Positions 45,399 to 56,500 of a stretch of DNA of 64,000 nt are shown in pieces. Source of the stretch: Planctomycetota bacterium (GTDB taxonomy: Bacteria > Planctomycetota > Phycisphaerae > Phycisphaerales > UBA5793); assembly GCA_013112555.1 (NCBI GenBank), contig JABFGK010000001.1:1152581-1216580 (forward strand). The letters are read 5' to 3'. The translations under genes and the position numbers were made by a program. The notes under the pieces were generated by a model, which was not told the origin of the DNA, made no database searches, and saw only the letters and a list, made by a program, of their open reading frames with translations. Numbering within the stretch: the stretch's first letter is position 1; every line of letters starts with the position of its first letter.

Positions 45399-46818
45399 AT
45401 GGCAGGTACGGTGGACTTTCTTCTGCCTGATTTGGGCGAGGGCGTGCATGAGGCTGAGTTGATCTCGTGGAAGGTCAAGGCAGGCGACGTGGTGGAGGAG
45501 ATGGAAACGCTGGCTGAGATGGAGACCGACAAGGCATTGGTCGAGGTTCCCAGCCCGTATGCCGGCACGATCGTGACGCTTCACGGCGAGGCCGGGGCCA
45601 TCATGCACGTTGGCAAGCCGCTTGTGTCGTTCGAGAACGCGACGCGGAGCGGGGCGCCGGTCCAGGCTGAGAACGGCGATCGCATTTCGGCTGAGCGTGT
45701 CGAGAGCGGGGATGAGGCGGCTGAGCGATCTGAAATCTCCGAGCCGCGGAGAGCAGCGGCTCGAATCATCGGCGAAGTCGGACTCTGCGGACTCCGGCAC
45801 GGTCGTCGGCACGATGTCGAACCAGCCGACACTCGGCGGTTCGGGCAAGGTGATGGCGACGCCGGCCGTTCGGCGGCTGGCCCGCGAACTCGGTATCGAC
45901 GTGTCCGGCGTGTCCGGGACCGGGCGCGGCGGGCGAATCACGGCCCAGGATGTTCAGAATGCTGCTGAGTCGACCCCGGCTCCCGCGGCTGCATCGGGCA
46001 GCGAATCGGCACCAGCGGTGGCGACCGAGGCAGCGTCTGTCAGTGAGGCGGCCACACGCGGGGCGGCTGACATGAGTCAGCGTCGAGCGTCTGAAGTCAC
46101 CGTCAGTGTGGACAGTGCCGGCGTGGCCCAGCGCGTCCCGTTCCGCGGGGTCCGTCGCAAGATTGCCGAGGCCTTGTCACACTCGATCCATACGGCTGTG
46201 CATTTCACCGTGATGGACACGGCCAACGTGACGGCCCTGGACAAACTGCGACGTCAGCAGAGTGCCGCATCAGGTGAGAAACTGAGTTTCCTGCCGTTTG
46301 TGATGCAGGCGGTGTGCCGCGGGCTGAAGCAGTTCAAGACGCTGAATGCGAATGTGGACGATGCGAACGCTGAGATTCTGATCAAGGGTGTGATCAATCT
46401 CGGTATTGCGGTTGATACGGATCACGGGCTGATGGTGCCGGTGATTCCAAATGCGGATCGACTCGGGATCATCCCGCTGCAGCGCGATGTGGCAGACGTG
46501 GCAGCGAAGTGCCGAGCCCGGACGGTCGGGTTGGAGCAACTCAAGGGTGGGACGTTCACGATTTCGAACGTGGGCAGCGCCGGCGGCGCGTTTGCAACGC
46601 CGATCATCAACTATCCGGAGGTTGCCATCCTGGGTGTCGGTCGGGCCCGCGAGGCCGTCTTGACGAAGGACGGCGCCATTTTCGTCGGGATGCAGATGCC
46701 GTTGAGCATGACGTGTGACCACCGGGTCGTGGACGGCGTCGTAGCAGCGCGTTTTCTGATGTACGTGGTGCAGTTGCTTGAGCAGCCGGAGGTGCTGCTG
46801 GAGCCGGTCGGTCACTAG
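45399..46818 (+). pseudogene. 2-oxoacid dehydrogenase E2 (dihydrolipoamide acyltransferase) with a frameshift in the linker
   Basis: The lipoyl domain is in one frame: LPDLGEGVHEAELISW, with lipoyl lysine in EMETDKALVEV. From about 45760 onward the sequence continues in another frame: peripheral subunit-binding domain (VMATPAVRRLARELGIDVSG), Ala/Ser/Pro-rich linkers, and acyltransferase domain with catalytic DHRVVDG near the end. A +1 change of frame in the Glu/Ala/Ser linker (about 45700-45760) would restore a protein of about 472 residues. The site is not at an obvious homopolymer. It pairs with E1-beta upstream. Real mutation and read error cannot be separated here. Confidence 0.85.
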
Positions 46819-46856
46819 GGTACCTGACCGGTTGCCTTCGGGAGGAGTAGGTCTCG

Positions 46857-47708
46857 ATGGATGGCGCGACGACCCAATGGGACTGGAAGATAATCCGGGC
46901 CGGGGAGTTTCGGCTCGATGGCGGCTCGATGTTCGGCATCATCCCCAAGGCGTTATGGTCGCGGTGGGCCGGGGCCGACGAGGCCAATCGAGTCCGACTG
47001 CAGACGAACTGTCTGTTGCTGGAGGATGGGGCCGGGCATCTGGTTCTTATTGAGACCGGCTACGGGAACAAGTTTGACGCGAAGAACCGTTCGATCTTTG
47101 CACTTGAGGATCGCTGGATCGGGCCGGCGTTGGCTGAGGTCGGGATCGACTGCGCCTCGATCACGGACGTGGTCCTCACACATCTGCATTTTGATCATGC
47201 CGGCGGCCTCACGCACTTGATGGCGGATTCTTCGGAAGCGGTCCCGACCTTTCCAAACGCAACGATCCACTGCCAGCGGCGTGAGTGGGAAGATGCGCTG
47301 GCGAATCGGTCAACGATGTCGAAGACATATCTGCGCGACCATCTGGACCCGGTGACTGACCAGATGAAGTTCATCGAGGGTGAGGGTGAGCCGGTCCCGG
47401 GCATTGTCGTGATGCCGGCTCCTGGGCATACGTGGGGGCAGCAGGCGGTCATGTTCCAGGATGCACAAGGGCAAGTCGTGTTCGCCGGGGACGTTATGCC
47501 GACTGCCAACCACGTCGGGTTGCCTGCCAACATGGGATACGACATGGAGCCGTACACGAATATGTGCACGAAGCGGGATCTGCTGGCACGGGCAGCGGCT
47601 GAAGGGTGGAGGCTTGTGCTGGACCATGAGCCGGGTTCGGCCGTGGTTCGAGTCGAGTGCGTGGATGGCGTGCAGGGAGGGTATCGCCTGATACCTGCGA
47701 CTGGGTGA
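46857..47708 (+). CDS. Metallo-beta-lactamase-fold hydrolase
   Basis: The 283-residue protein has the zinc-binding motif HLHFDHAGGL near residue 108, later APGHTWGQ and FAGDVMPT for the third histidine and bridging aspartate, and a C-terminal histidine in LDHEPG. This matches MBL-superfamily enzymes such as lactonases. The N-terminal FRLDGGSMFGIIPKALW resembles the AHL-lactonase/AttM-like group, but the substrate is not certain. GGAGGAG lies 10-16 bases upstream. It is not obviously linked to the flanking E2 and efflux genes. Confidence 0.88.
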   Translation: MDGATTQWDWKIIRAGEFRLDGGSMFGIIPKALWSRWAGADEANRVRLQTNCLLLEDGAGHLVLIETGYGNKFDAKNRSIFALEDRWIGPALAEVGIDCASITDVVLTHLHFDHAGGLTHLMADSSEAVPTFPNATIHCQRREWEDALANRSTMSKTYLRDHLDPVTDQMKFIEGEGEPVPGIVVMPAPGHTWGQQAVMFQDAQGQVVFAGDVMPTANHVGLPANMGYDMEPYTNMCTKRDLLARAAAEGWRLVLDHEPGSAVVRVECVDGVQGGYRLIPATG

Positions 47709-47738
47709 TTACAGGCCAGTTTGCCCGAATATGATTGC

Positions 47739-49163
47739 ATGAATATGGGTCAGAGACTGCTATCCGTGATGCCGGTATTGATGCGCATCGGTGTATGCCT
47801 TGCGTTGCTCGCTGCTGCGTTGGTTGTGTTTGCGCTGCTGGTGAAGACGAAAGCGGACATCGGCAAGGTCGAGGAACCGGACCCGCCGCTGCGTGTCGAA
47901 ACGATCCGGCTGGAGCGGGTGCGTGCGGTGCGTGAGTGGGAGGGGGTTCGGAACGGCCCAGGCCATGGACGTGGCCAATGTGTCTGCTGAGGTTTCCAGC
48001 CTGGTGACATCGATCGATCCTGCCTTGAGGCCCGGCAGTTTTGTCGAGGTCGGGGATCTGCTGATTCAACTCGATGCAACGGATTACGCGCACGATCTGA
48101 CGATGGCACGGCAGGCGGTGGCTCGGGCTGTGGCCCAGTTGGAATCGCTGGACATTGAGCGGTCACGACTGAACGAGCAACTCGAACTGGTCGAGCGGGA
48201 AGCGAATCTGGCCCAGCAGGAGTATGCGCGCGCGATTGAGAGTTACGAGGCAGGGGCAGGCAATCAGGTCGAGGTTGATCGCCGGCGTGCGGACCTGACC
48301 CGGGCCGAGCGAGCAACGTCACAACTTCGCGAGCGGGTTGAGCAACTCGACCCGACTGCTGCGCGTCTGGCTGCGGATCTTGAATCGGAGCGCGCGCGGG
48401 AGTCGCTGGCGCAGCGGAATGTCGATCGCTGCTCGGTCCTGGCACCGCTTCGCGGTCAGATCGAGACGATCGTGGTTGATGAGGGTGATCGTGTCGGGCC
48501 GGGCTCGCCGCTGGTCCAGATTGTGAGTCTTGATCGAATCGAAGTCCCGCTGCAGTTTCCACTGAGCGCACGGCAGGAGTTGGCCGTCGGTGATGAGGTT
48601 GAACTGCAGGCTGAGGGCGCTGTGGCGCCATGCTGGACGGCCAGACTCAGGCGCTCGCACCGGTTGGGCGGGCCGAGAGCCGCACGGTGGTGGCCTATGC
48701 GGAACTGATGCAGCCGGACGAGGCACAGGTTTTGTACGGGCAGCAGGTTTCCTTATCGCAGGCCCCGGCCGAGGTGCCGCAGATTCTGGTTCCCGGGCAA
48801 TTCGTTCGGTCCCGTGCTCGGAGTATGCGTGAAAAGGCTGCGTTCGTGGTTCCGCGTCGCGCGGTGACCGAAGACTCGGTCTTCGTGCTCAACGGTGAGG
48901 GGGCAGCGGAGCGGCGCTCCATCCGTGTCGCGTTCCATGTGAGTGATCGTTTCCCGGCACTCGGGATTGCAGATGAAGAGTGGGCCGTGCTGGATGACGC
49001 TTCGGAAGTACGGGCCGGGGACCTCGTGATTGTGAGCAATGTGGAGAATTTGAAGAGCGGTCGGTCGGTCGTGGCCGGTCGGATCAACGGGGCGGCGGCG
49101 GATGGCAGCAGCAGCGGTGGCGGGGAGTCTTCACGCTCAGCCGATACGTTGGGATCGGGGTGA
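47739..49163 (+). pseudogene. RND efflux membrane fusion protein with two compensating frameshifts
   Basis: The start has an N-terminal membrane anchor (MRIGVCLALLAAALVVFALLV). An extra base in the G5 run at 47942-47946 moves the frame; the continuation FGTAQAMDVANVSAEVSSLV begins the lipoyl/barrel region, followed by a long coiled-coil hairpin (LEREANLAQQEYARAIESYE region). A missing base near 48632 returns to the first frame at LDGQTQALAPV. The C-terminal barrel (RRAVTEDSVFVLNGEG) completes a periplasmic adaptor of about 474 residues. Its stop overlaps the RND pump start by 4 bases (GTGA), so the pair forms one operon. Confidence 0.82.
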
Positions 49164-52100
49164 GTGGGATGACGCCCTTAGCAAAAACAGTGAGTACCGG
49201 GTTCTCGGTGGTCGCATTCGGCGTCCGCAATCCCGTGGCCGCCAATCTGACGATGCTATCGATCATGTTGGCCGGCCTGTTGTTCGGGGTGAGTCTGCGG
49301 CGTGAGATGTTCCCGGAGATTCGGCCGGATCGGGCCTTGATCACGGTCCCCTATCCCGGTGCCAGCCCGGATGAGATTGAAGAGGGCGTCATTCTTAAGG
49401 TTGAGGAGAAAGTGGCCGCGCTCAAGGAGGTGGAGGAGGTCACGAGCACCATCGTCGAGGGCATCGGGACCGTCACGGTCGAGTTTTACAGGAACGTTGA
49501 GGACATTGATGATGCTGTGAACCAGGTCGAGTCGGCGATCGACACGCTACTGGATCTCCCGGATGAACTGGAGCGGATCTCGGTTTCCAAGTTTGAGCCG
49601 ACGCTGCCGGTGATTTCGCTCTCACTCTTCGGGGACGGTGATGAACGCGAGTTCAAGCGGGCGATCCGTCGGATTCAGGAGGATCTGGAATACCTGCCGG
49701 ACATGGGCACGGTTGATGTGTACGGGCCGCGTGGTGATGAGATCCGGATTGAGATCAAACCGCAGGCACTGGTTCGGTATGGGGTGAGTCTTCTCCAGGT
49801 TTCGCAGGTTGTGGAATCGTGGATGAAGGATGTCCCGGGCGGGTCGATCCGGACGTCGCAGCAATCGGTGCGTGTGCGGACGCTGGGGATCCCGGAGGTG
49901 TCCGAGTCGATCAGGGACCTGATTATCAAGTCCACGCCGGAGGGTGGGATTGTTCGGTTGTCGGATCTGGCGGAGGTGACTCAGGGCTTTATTGACATTG
50001 AGCAAGCCAGCCGAGTGAACGGCCAGTTTTCGGCGACGGCAATCGTGACGAACACGGGCGACCGAGACACGGTGACGATGGCCGGGATGGTTCGGGCGTA
50101 CTATGCCGGTCTGTCCGGAGCATCGTTTCAGCCTGCGTGGCGCGATCGTCTGCATGCCGTGGTGAATCACGTCAAGCAGTGGCAATATGGCATGCAGAAG
50201 GAGGCCTGGGAGAAAAAGCGAACGGAGAACGGGGGTGGGTCCAAGGGGGCAGCCCCGGCACCGCCGGCGCTGAGCAAGTCGGAACAGTTGCTGGCCTATG
50301 AGCAGGGGGCGGCCCGGTACGGCTCGCTTCCCGGTGACGTCACTCTTCGGCAGGACCTGGCACGGTTCATCGAGGGACGGCTTGATCTGCTCCTGCGCAA
50401 CGCCTTGTGGGGTGCTGTTTTCGTCTTTGCGACATTGCTGCTCTTGTTGAACTTCCGGGTGGCGATGTGGGTCATGCTCGGGTTGGTGACATCGTTGCTC
50501 GGGACGCTGGCGTTCATGTCAGCGGTCGATATCACACTCAATCTGCTGACGATGTTCGGCTTGATCGTCGTGCTCGGGCTGTTGGTCGACGATGCGATTG
50601 TGGTGGCAGAGAACATTGTGGCCCGTCATGAGGATGGGGAGCCGGCGCTGGCAGCAGCCGTCAACGGCGGTCGGCAGATTGCCTGGCCGGTGGTGGCGAC
50701 GGTCATGACCACGGTGGTGGCGTTTCTCCCGCTTCGCTTTATTGAAGGGCAGATCGGCGACTTTCTCGGGTTCCTGCCGATCGTCGTGTCGTGCGCGCTG
50801 GGTGTGTCACTGGTGGAGGCATTGTTCATTCTGCCGTCACACATGGGTCATAGTCTTGAAGCACGTGAACATCGGAGCCGGCCCTGGCTCCTGGCTCGAA
50901 TCTGGGGTCGTTTTGAGCACCGTCGTGATGCGATCATCCGGGATGTGGTCACGCCGGCCTTCGGCCGGTTCGTGACGCTGGCCATCCGCTTCCGTTATAT
51001 CACGACGGCGGCGGCCACGGCCGTGCTGATTGTCTCGTTCGGCATGTTTGCCGGCGGGCGGGTCGATTTCACGTTCTTCCCGGAGTCTGACAGTGAGATT
51101 TTCGTCGTCGACCTGCAGATGCCGGTTGGGACGTCCTTTGCGAGGACGAATGAGACGATTCTCTCGGTCGAGCGGATCGTGACCGAGCAGCCGGAAGTTG
51201 AATCCGTGGAAGCGCTCGTGGGGATGCGACTCGACACGAACGACTGGGCACCGTCCGGTCCGCAGGGCCACATTGCACAGTTGTATGTCGAACTGGTCCC
51301 GGTTGAGCAGCGTGACATCGAGAGCCGTGACCTGATTGATCGTATCCGTGCACAGGTCGGGGTCCTGGATGGGATCCGGTCGCTGCGATATGAGGAAGTA
51401 CAGGGCGGTCCCGGCGGCCCCGGCATCAACATTGTGGTCAGTGGCAGCGACGGCGACGACACACAGTTACTCGAGGTGGCCGATCTGATCAAGCACCGGC
51501 TGACCCAGTATCGCGGGGTGAGCGATATTGCCGACGATGCCGACCGTGGGCAGCGTGAGTTGCACATCAAACTGTTTGACGGTGCGTCCACACTCGGGCT
51601 GACGAACGCCGATGTTGCGTGGCAGATTCGTGGCGCATTATACGGTCTGGAGCCGCATACCTACTCAGCCGATCGCGAGGACATCGACATTCGTGTGATG
51701 CTTGATGGCGGGACTCGCGCCAGTCTTGCCGAGATCGAGAAGCTCTATGTGTTTACGGCTGACGGGCGGCGGGTGCCGCTGTGTGAAATCGCGTCGATTA
51801 CCGAGGGCAGCAGTTATGCCACGGTCCATCGCCTGAATCAGAAGCGAGCGGTGACGGTGCTGGCTGATGTCGATCAGGATTTGAATAACCCGGAGCGGAT
51901 CATCGCGGAGTTGGATGGGTTTTTTGCAGCCCTGCACAGCGAGTATCCGGGCGTCCGGATTGAGCCGCGCGGGCGTCAACTGGAAATGGCTCGCTCGATG
52001 CGTGGGATTCGGGTCGGGTTCCTCGTTGCCTGCGGGCTGATGTATGTGATTCTGGCGTGGCTGTTCAAGAGTTACGTGCAGCCGTTGGCCGTGATGATGG

Positions 52101-52537
52101 CCATCCCGTTCAGTCTCATCGGTGTGATCTGGGGTCACTACCTGCTCGGGTACCCGGTGATGATTCTGTCCGTCATCGGCTTCGTGGCCTTGACGGGCAT
52201 CGTCGTCAATGACTCACTGATTCTGATCGAGTTTTACAATCACAAGCGGGCCGAGGGGATGGACATTGACAATGCGCTGATCGAGTCGGCCATGCGGCGG
52301 TTGCGCCCGATCGTGTTGACCACGATGACGACGGTCCTCGGGTTGTTGCCGCTGATGACGGAGCAATCGTTCCAGGCGAAGTTCCTGATCCCGATGGCGA
52401 TTTCAATTTCATTCGGGCTGTTGAGTGCCACGGTCATGATTCTGATCGTGTTGCCGTCGCTGATTCGGATCGGGCGAGACCTGACGGATCTGTTCCGGAG
52501 GTTGTGGTACGGGACGACTGCGGACGCTGAAGGATGA
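49160..52537 (+). CDS. RND-family efflux transporter (AcrB-like)
   Basis: The 1,125-residue inner-membrane pump has the RND duplication, with about twelve transmembrane helices and two large periplasmic loops. The conserved intramembrane Asp pair is in VLGLLVDDAIVVAENI (helix 4), and the second half has VALTGIVVNDSLILIEFY. The N-terminus VVAFGVRNPVAANLTML is typical of HAE1-like pumps. A hydrophilic insert of about 60 residues (GGGSKGAAPAPPALSKS) lies in the first periplasmic loop. It couples to the adaptor gene upstream through a GTGA overlap. An ATG at 49169 is an alternative start. No outer-membrane TolC partner is in view. Confidence 0.94.
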   Translation: MSGMTPLAKTVSTGFSVVAFGVRNPVAANLTMLSIMLAGLLFGVSLRREMFPEIRPDRALITVPYPGASPDEIEEGVILKVEEKVAALKEVEEVTSTIVEGIGTVTVEFYRNVEDIDDAVNQVESAIDTLLDLPDELERISVSKFEPTLPVISLSLFGDGDEREFKRAIRRIQEDLEYLPDMGTVDVYGPRGDEIRIEIKPQALVRYGVSLLQVSQVVESWMKDVPGGSIRTSQQSVRVRTLGIPEVSESIRDLIIKSTPEGGIVRLSDLAEVTQGFIDIEQASRVNGQFSATAIVTNTGDRDTVTMAGMVRAYYAGLSGASFQPAWRDRLHAVVNHVKQWQYGMQKEAWEKKRTENGGGSKGAAPAPPALSKSEQLLAYEQGAARYGSLPGDVTLRQDLARFIEGRLDLLLRNALWGAVFVFATLLLLLNFRVAMWVMLGLVTSLLGTLAFMSAVDITLNLLTMFGLIVVLGLLVDDAIVVAENIVARHEDGEPALAAAVNGGRQIAWPVVATVMTTVVAFLPLRFIEGQIGDFLGFLPIVVSCALGVSLVEALFILPSHMGHSLEAREHRSRPWLLARIWGRFEHRRDAIIRDVVTPAFGRFVTLAIRFRYITTAAATAVLIVSFGMFAGGRVDFTFFPESDSEIFVVDLQMPVGTSFARTNETILSVERIVTEQPEVESVEALVGMRLDTNDWAPSGPQGHIAQLYVELVPVEQRDIESRDLIDRIRAQVGVLDGIRSLRYEEVQGGPGGPGINIVVSGSDGDDTQLLEVADLIKHRLTQYRGVSDIADDADRGQRELHIKLFDGASTLGLTNADVAWQIRGALYGLEPHTYSADREDIDIRVMLDGGTRASLAEIEKLYVFTADGRRVPLCEIASITEGSSYATVHRLNQKRAVTVLADVDQDLNNPERIIAELDGFFAALHSEYPGVRIEPRGRQLEMARSMRGIRVGFLVACGLMYVILAWLFKSYVQPLAVMMAIPFSLIGVIWGHYLLGYPVMILSVIGFVALTGIVVNDSLILIEFYNHKRAEGMDIDNALIESAMRRLRPIVLTTMTTVLGLLPLMTEQSFQAKFLIPMAISISFGLLSATVMILIVLPSLIRIGRDLTDLFRRLWYGTTADAEG

Positions 52538-52660
52538 CGGTGGCGGTCCGTGGTCGAGCGTGGGGCACATGCTTGCCCCCGAGGCGTTGCGCGCGCCGAG
52601 AACAAGCGACTTTTTTTTGTATTTTTAGGTGTTTCCCACTTCACAACAGCCGAGATCAGT

Positions 52661-52833
52661 TATACTGCACATTAGGGAATATGGGTAGACCTGCCCGCAC
52701 AGCAGGAACCCTCCGAGTTTGGCAATCGGATAACAGACGGAATGGTGAGCAGGTCTGCACATACGGAGTGCAAGGTCCTGAATCGCCGGCTGAGTTAGGA
52801 GTATGTACGGCACCCGGTATTGCGTGAGCATAC
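52661..52833 (+). ncRNA. Candidate structured RNA upstream of tRNA-Leu
   Basis: After a good TATACT -10 box (52661-52666), the sequence folds into a 10-bp helix GTAGACCTGC (52685-52694) with GCAGGTCTGC (52749-52758, one G-T pair). It encloses TCCGA/TCGGA (52712-52716 with 52726-52730). A GTATG/CATAC stem lies at 52801-52805 and 52829-52833. No coding frame explains it. The -35 partner is weak, no terminator is evident, and I cannot match it to tmRNA, SRP, 6S, RNase P or a known riboswitch. Before it, 52538-52660 holds a GGGGCA/TGCCCC hairpin and a T8 run that may end the RND transcript. Confidence 0.3.
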
Positions 52834-52852
52834 TGGATCAGAAGATGGAAAC

Positions 52853-52939
52853 TGGGCCCGGTGGGATTTGAACCCACACTCCCCGCAACGGGGAAGCGGA
52901 TTTTAAGTCCGCTGCGTCTGCCGATTCCGCCACGGGCCC
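52853..52939 (-). tRNA. tRNA-Leu (anticodon TAA)
   Basis: The minus strand folds as a class II tRNA of about 87 bases. Acceptor GGGCCCG pairs with CGGGCCC, the anticodon stem is GCGGA/TCCGC with loop CTTAAAA (anticodon TAA), and there is a long variable arm (CCCCGTTGCGGGG). The T arm is TGTGGG/CCCACC-like with TTCAAAT. The discriminator is A, and CCA is not encoded (the next bases are GTT). The long variable arm and TAA anticodon identify a leucine tRNA. Confidence 0.96.
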
Positions 52940-53558
52940 TGGAAGTACTCCTGAGAAGCTGGTGTCACGTACTGTTAGCCGATTGTACCCCCGAGGACAA
53001 GCCTCGGTGAGACGCACAGGGAATAGCAGTAGCATTGACTTTCAGACGGACACAATTCAGATGGGCGTACCGGCACACCGGTGCAGGGCAGCAGGATGCC
53101 CGGCGTAGGGTATTGCCGTTGAGACTTGCGCGGTTTGGCCTTGCGTTATGCAGCCGAACCGGCTAGTCTATACCATGTGACCGTGCGCCATCCGTGGTGC
53201 ACGTCCCGGCACAAGGCTGGAGTACAGCATGTTGTGTTCCGGCAATGATGCGTGGGGGGCCGGCACCAAGAAGCGGGCTGAGACGAATAGGCCTGCAGAC
53301 AGATTGACGCAGCAGGGAAAACAGGACCGGGGATCAGGCATCTCCGGGAAGATTGAGGTTTGAAAAGCGCAGGATGGGTTACCGGCAGATGATCGCGGTG
53401 ACTCACCTTGCAGAGTGCTCAGGGAGTTGTTTGGTTCGGCATTCCATCACGAGAGGCCGCAGCGTTTTTTCGGTGATCAGGAAGGATCCATTAAACGACC
53501 GCACAGGTTGGTGGACGCCTGACCCCGCAAGAGACCAGACCGTAAGGAACGGGTTCAT
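52940..53558. other. Intergenic leader before the giant LEPR-XLL gene
   Basis: About 620 bases lie between tRNA-Leu (minus) and the giant gene (plus). A CCGAGG/CCTCGG hairpin occurs near 52992-53008, on the upstream side of the tRNA. TTGACT at 53035-53040 has no good -10 box. No convincing ORF or RNA is seen. It probably contains promoters for both flanking genes. Confidence 0.45.
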
Positions 53559-56500
53559 ATGAAAAACACGAAGATTCGTCGTCCTTTTGTCCGTCACCGT
53601 CAGACACCGGATGAAGGCGATCGGCATGCCCGCAGTGCCTCCCCGGTTTTCCAGGAACTCGAGCCTCGCAAATTGCTGACGACGCTCGTGACCTTCCCCA
53701 ATAACCCGCTCTATACGAACCCGGTCGGCGAGACAAGCGTCTTCACGGGGTTCATTGCATTACCGATGTTTGTCACGCCGCAAAACGTGACGAGCCTCGA
53801 TGCAAGTTCCGTCGAGGAGCGTTCGGTCCGCGTGCGGATTTCGATTATGGATACCGGCCCCGCGCCGGATGATCCACTGGATCGCCCGACCGTGACGATC
53901 CTGGACCTCGACGGCAACCCGCTGTTCCCCTGGCTGGGGCAGGCCGACGGGTCGACGGAGATCAGTGTCTCGGTCGCCACCGGTGATCCGGATGACCCGG
54001 ACAACAACGACGGCTTCTGGGGCACGGAGGACGACATTCTGGTCGAGGGATTCGGTCTCGACGTCGGTTACACGCCGGGGTACACATACCTGCAGACTGA
54101 CAAGGATCTCGACGGCTTTCTTGATCCGCTCGACGGCACTGAGTTGATTGTGCCCAACAACGTGTTCGAGTTGTCCCGAGTGCTGGCACGGATCGAGGAT
54201 GATGGCGATCCGCCGCAGATGATCTGGGACGAAGAGAACGTCCCTGACGAGCGGACGGTTCTGATCCCCGAATCCGGTTACTGGCACTTCGTGTATGATC
54301 CCGGTTCAGGGGCCATCATTGACAAGTTCCGCCTGCCGTTTGCCTATGACCACCCGGAATACGGGGTGATCCCGGAAACGGATGACCGGTTGAGCGGCGG
54401 TGCTGATGCCGCAACCGTGGCCGATGATTGGTACGATCCGGCGATTGAGCGGATCAACCCAGATGACGGCAATTCACCGACCCACATGTCCCGTGCGATT
54501 GATCCGGACGTGGATGCCACGATCCAGGCTCACTACAACGCCCAGAATGCGAATCGTCAGCGTCACACGATCGGCACGGCCAATGACGGTATTGCCGACT
54601 TCAACAACGGCATCGGCCGGATCATTCTCAGCAATGCGCGGGCCACGACCCGACTGAGCATCGTGATGATTGACGAGGATGGGACGATTCTCGATCCGTT
54701 CCAGGTGCCTGAGCATTCCGATATCGGCGTTGACTTCGACCGCGACACATTCGGCATTGCTGCAACGTATCAGTATGACGTGCTGCAGGCCCCGGGCAGC
54801 GGTACGATCATCGTTGGCAACAACACGAATGCGGACTGGACGGCTGACTTGAATTCCGGTGCCGCACTGCTGCCTGCCGGATTTGAGGGGTTGGGTTGGA
54901 TCAACTTCAAGTTTGAGTATGATTCGGACTTCCCGGACCGTCTGCCGGAGGGCATCTGGATCGTCACGCCGACGATCACTGAGAGCGCCCCGTTCCATCC
55001 CGATTTCCCGGACCGCTTCATGCGACCTGACTACATCGACGAAGCGGGATTCATTCAGGATGATACGAATGAGTCAGTCGGGCGTATCTCGATTGACGGG
55101 TCCCTGTTCGGCACAAGCCGTTTCCCCGGTGCGCTTGAGTATCTGCATGTCGGGTATCTGGGCGGCACGGTCTTTGCGGACGGCGAAGTGAACGGGATTA
55201 TCGCCGGCGGCGACGCCGGATTCATTGACTATTCTGGTTACACGGATGACACGAACAACTTCATCCAGGTTGGCCGCAACCTGGGATCGTTCATCGTGGG
55301 CAACCGCGGTTCGACTGAGGTATACGTTCTCGGCGAGTTGAACGAAGTCGAGGACCGCCCCTTCCTGGCGAATCCTGCGGTTCTGCGCGAATACGAAGAC
55401 GTGATCATGGGCGGGAATCAGCTCGCCTACAACGGGGCGTTTGCCTCGACTTCAATCGGCTTCACGATGGGGCCGGACGAAGAGTTTTCGATTCTGCGCA
55501 ATGACACGTTCGGACGGGCTCAGTATGTCGGTCGTCTGACCTCGTACATCGAAGTGTACGGCAATATGGCTAAGACCGACGCGATCGGGAATACCGATGA
55601 CGTTGACATGTTCGCCATTGCGGTGGACGGCCAGCAGGAAGTTCGTGCCAGTCTGCTGAATGACTCGGGTGCAGCCGACTACACGGGTCGACTGACATTG
55701 CAGGACGAGACGGGCCGGATTCTCGCATCTCGCGGAGCCGACGGGACGAGCGGCGAGTTGCTCTATTCACCGACCGAAGCCGGCGTGTTGTACTTTGTGA
55801 TTGACAACGCCGCGCCGCCGCCGCCCGGGTATCGCCTGATCATTCGCGGCTATGCCCCGACGACACTCGGCGAGGTTCGCACGCTCGGTTCGCTGCGGTA
55901 TGCGATCAGCGATCTGGGTGTGATCATGACTGAGGTCGGCAGCATCGGCTCGGTGCGTGTCGGGCAGGATCAGGAGGATGTGAACAACGCCTACATCACG
56001 AGTGTAGCGATTCACTCAGCCGAGCACCTGTGGAACATTACGGCCGGTCACGGGATCGGCGGGTTTGACCCGGGGACAACCTTCACGAGTTCCGAAGTGA
56101 TTCTGTCAGCCGAGGGTTCGATCGGCTCGATCATTGCCGGCGTCGGGAAGCCTGATGCGGACACAGTCGCGATGGGCGGCTCGATTCTGACGACGACCAT
56201 CACGGCCGGTGAGAACATCGGCAAGGTGGTGGCACTGACCAACGAAGGCGGTGACTGGGGCGACATCGGCGGCATCTCGCGTAACGATGCAGCCGATACG
56301 CTGCTGGCCGCAACACCGATCACGGCCGGCGGCTCAATCGGGCTGATCCGTGCCGACAACCGTATCTGGGGTGCGAATCGCCTGGTGCCGAACGGGATGA
56401 CCGTTGAGGTCGGCAAGGGCGGTATCGTGGACCGGATCGAAGCGGGCGTACTGCTGCTGGACAGTGAGGGCGAGACAAACCGCGATCTGCGTGCCGAAGT

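Noticed and set aside
52661-52833. tmRNA, SRP RNA, 6S RNA or cobalamin riboswitch
   Set aside because: The diagnostic motifs of each (tmRNA tag and ends, SRP tetraloop core, 6S bubble, B12 box) could not be found.
53146-53406. Minus-strand open frame upstream of the giant gene
   Set aside because: Cys/His/Pro-rich composition without any recognisable domain or start site, in a region that must hold the giant gene's promoter.
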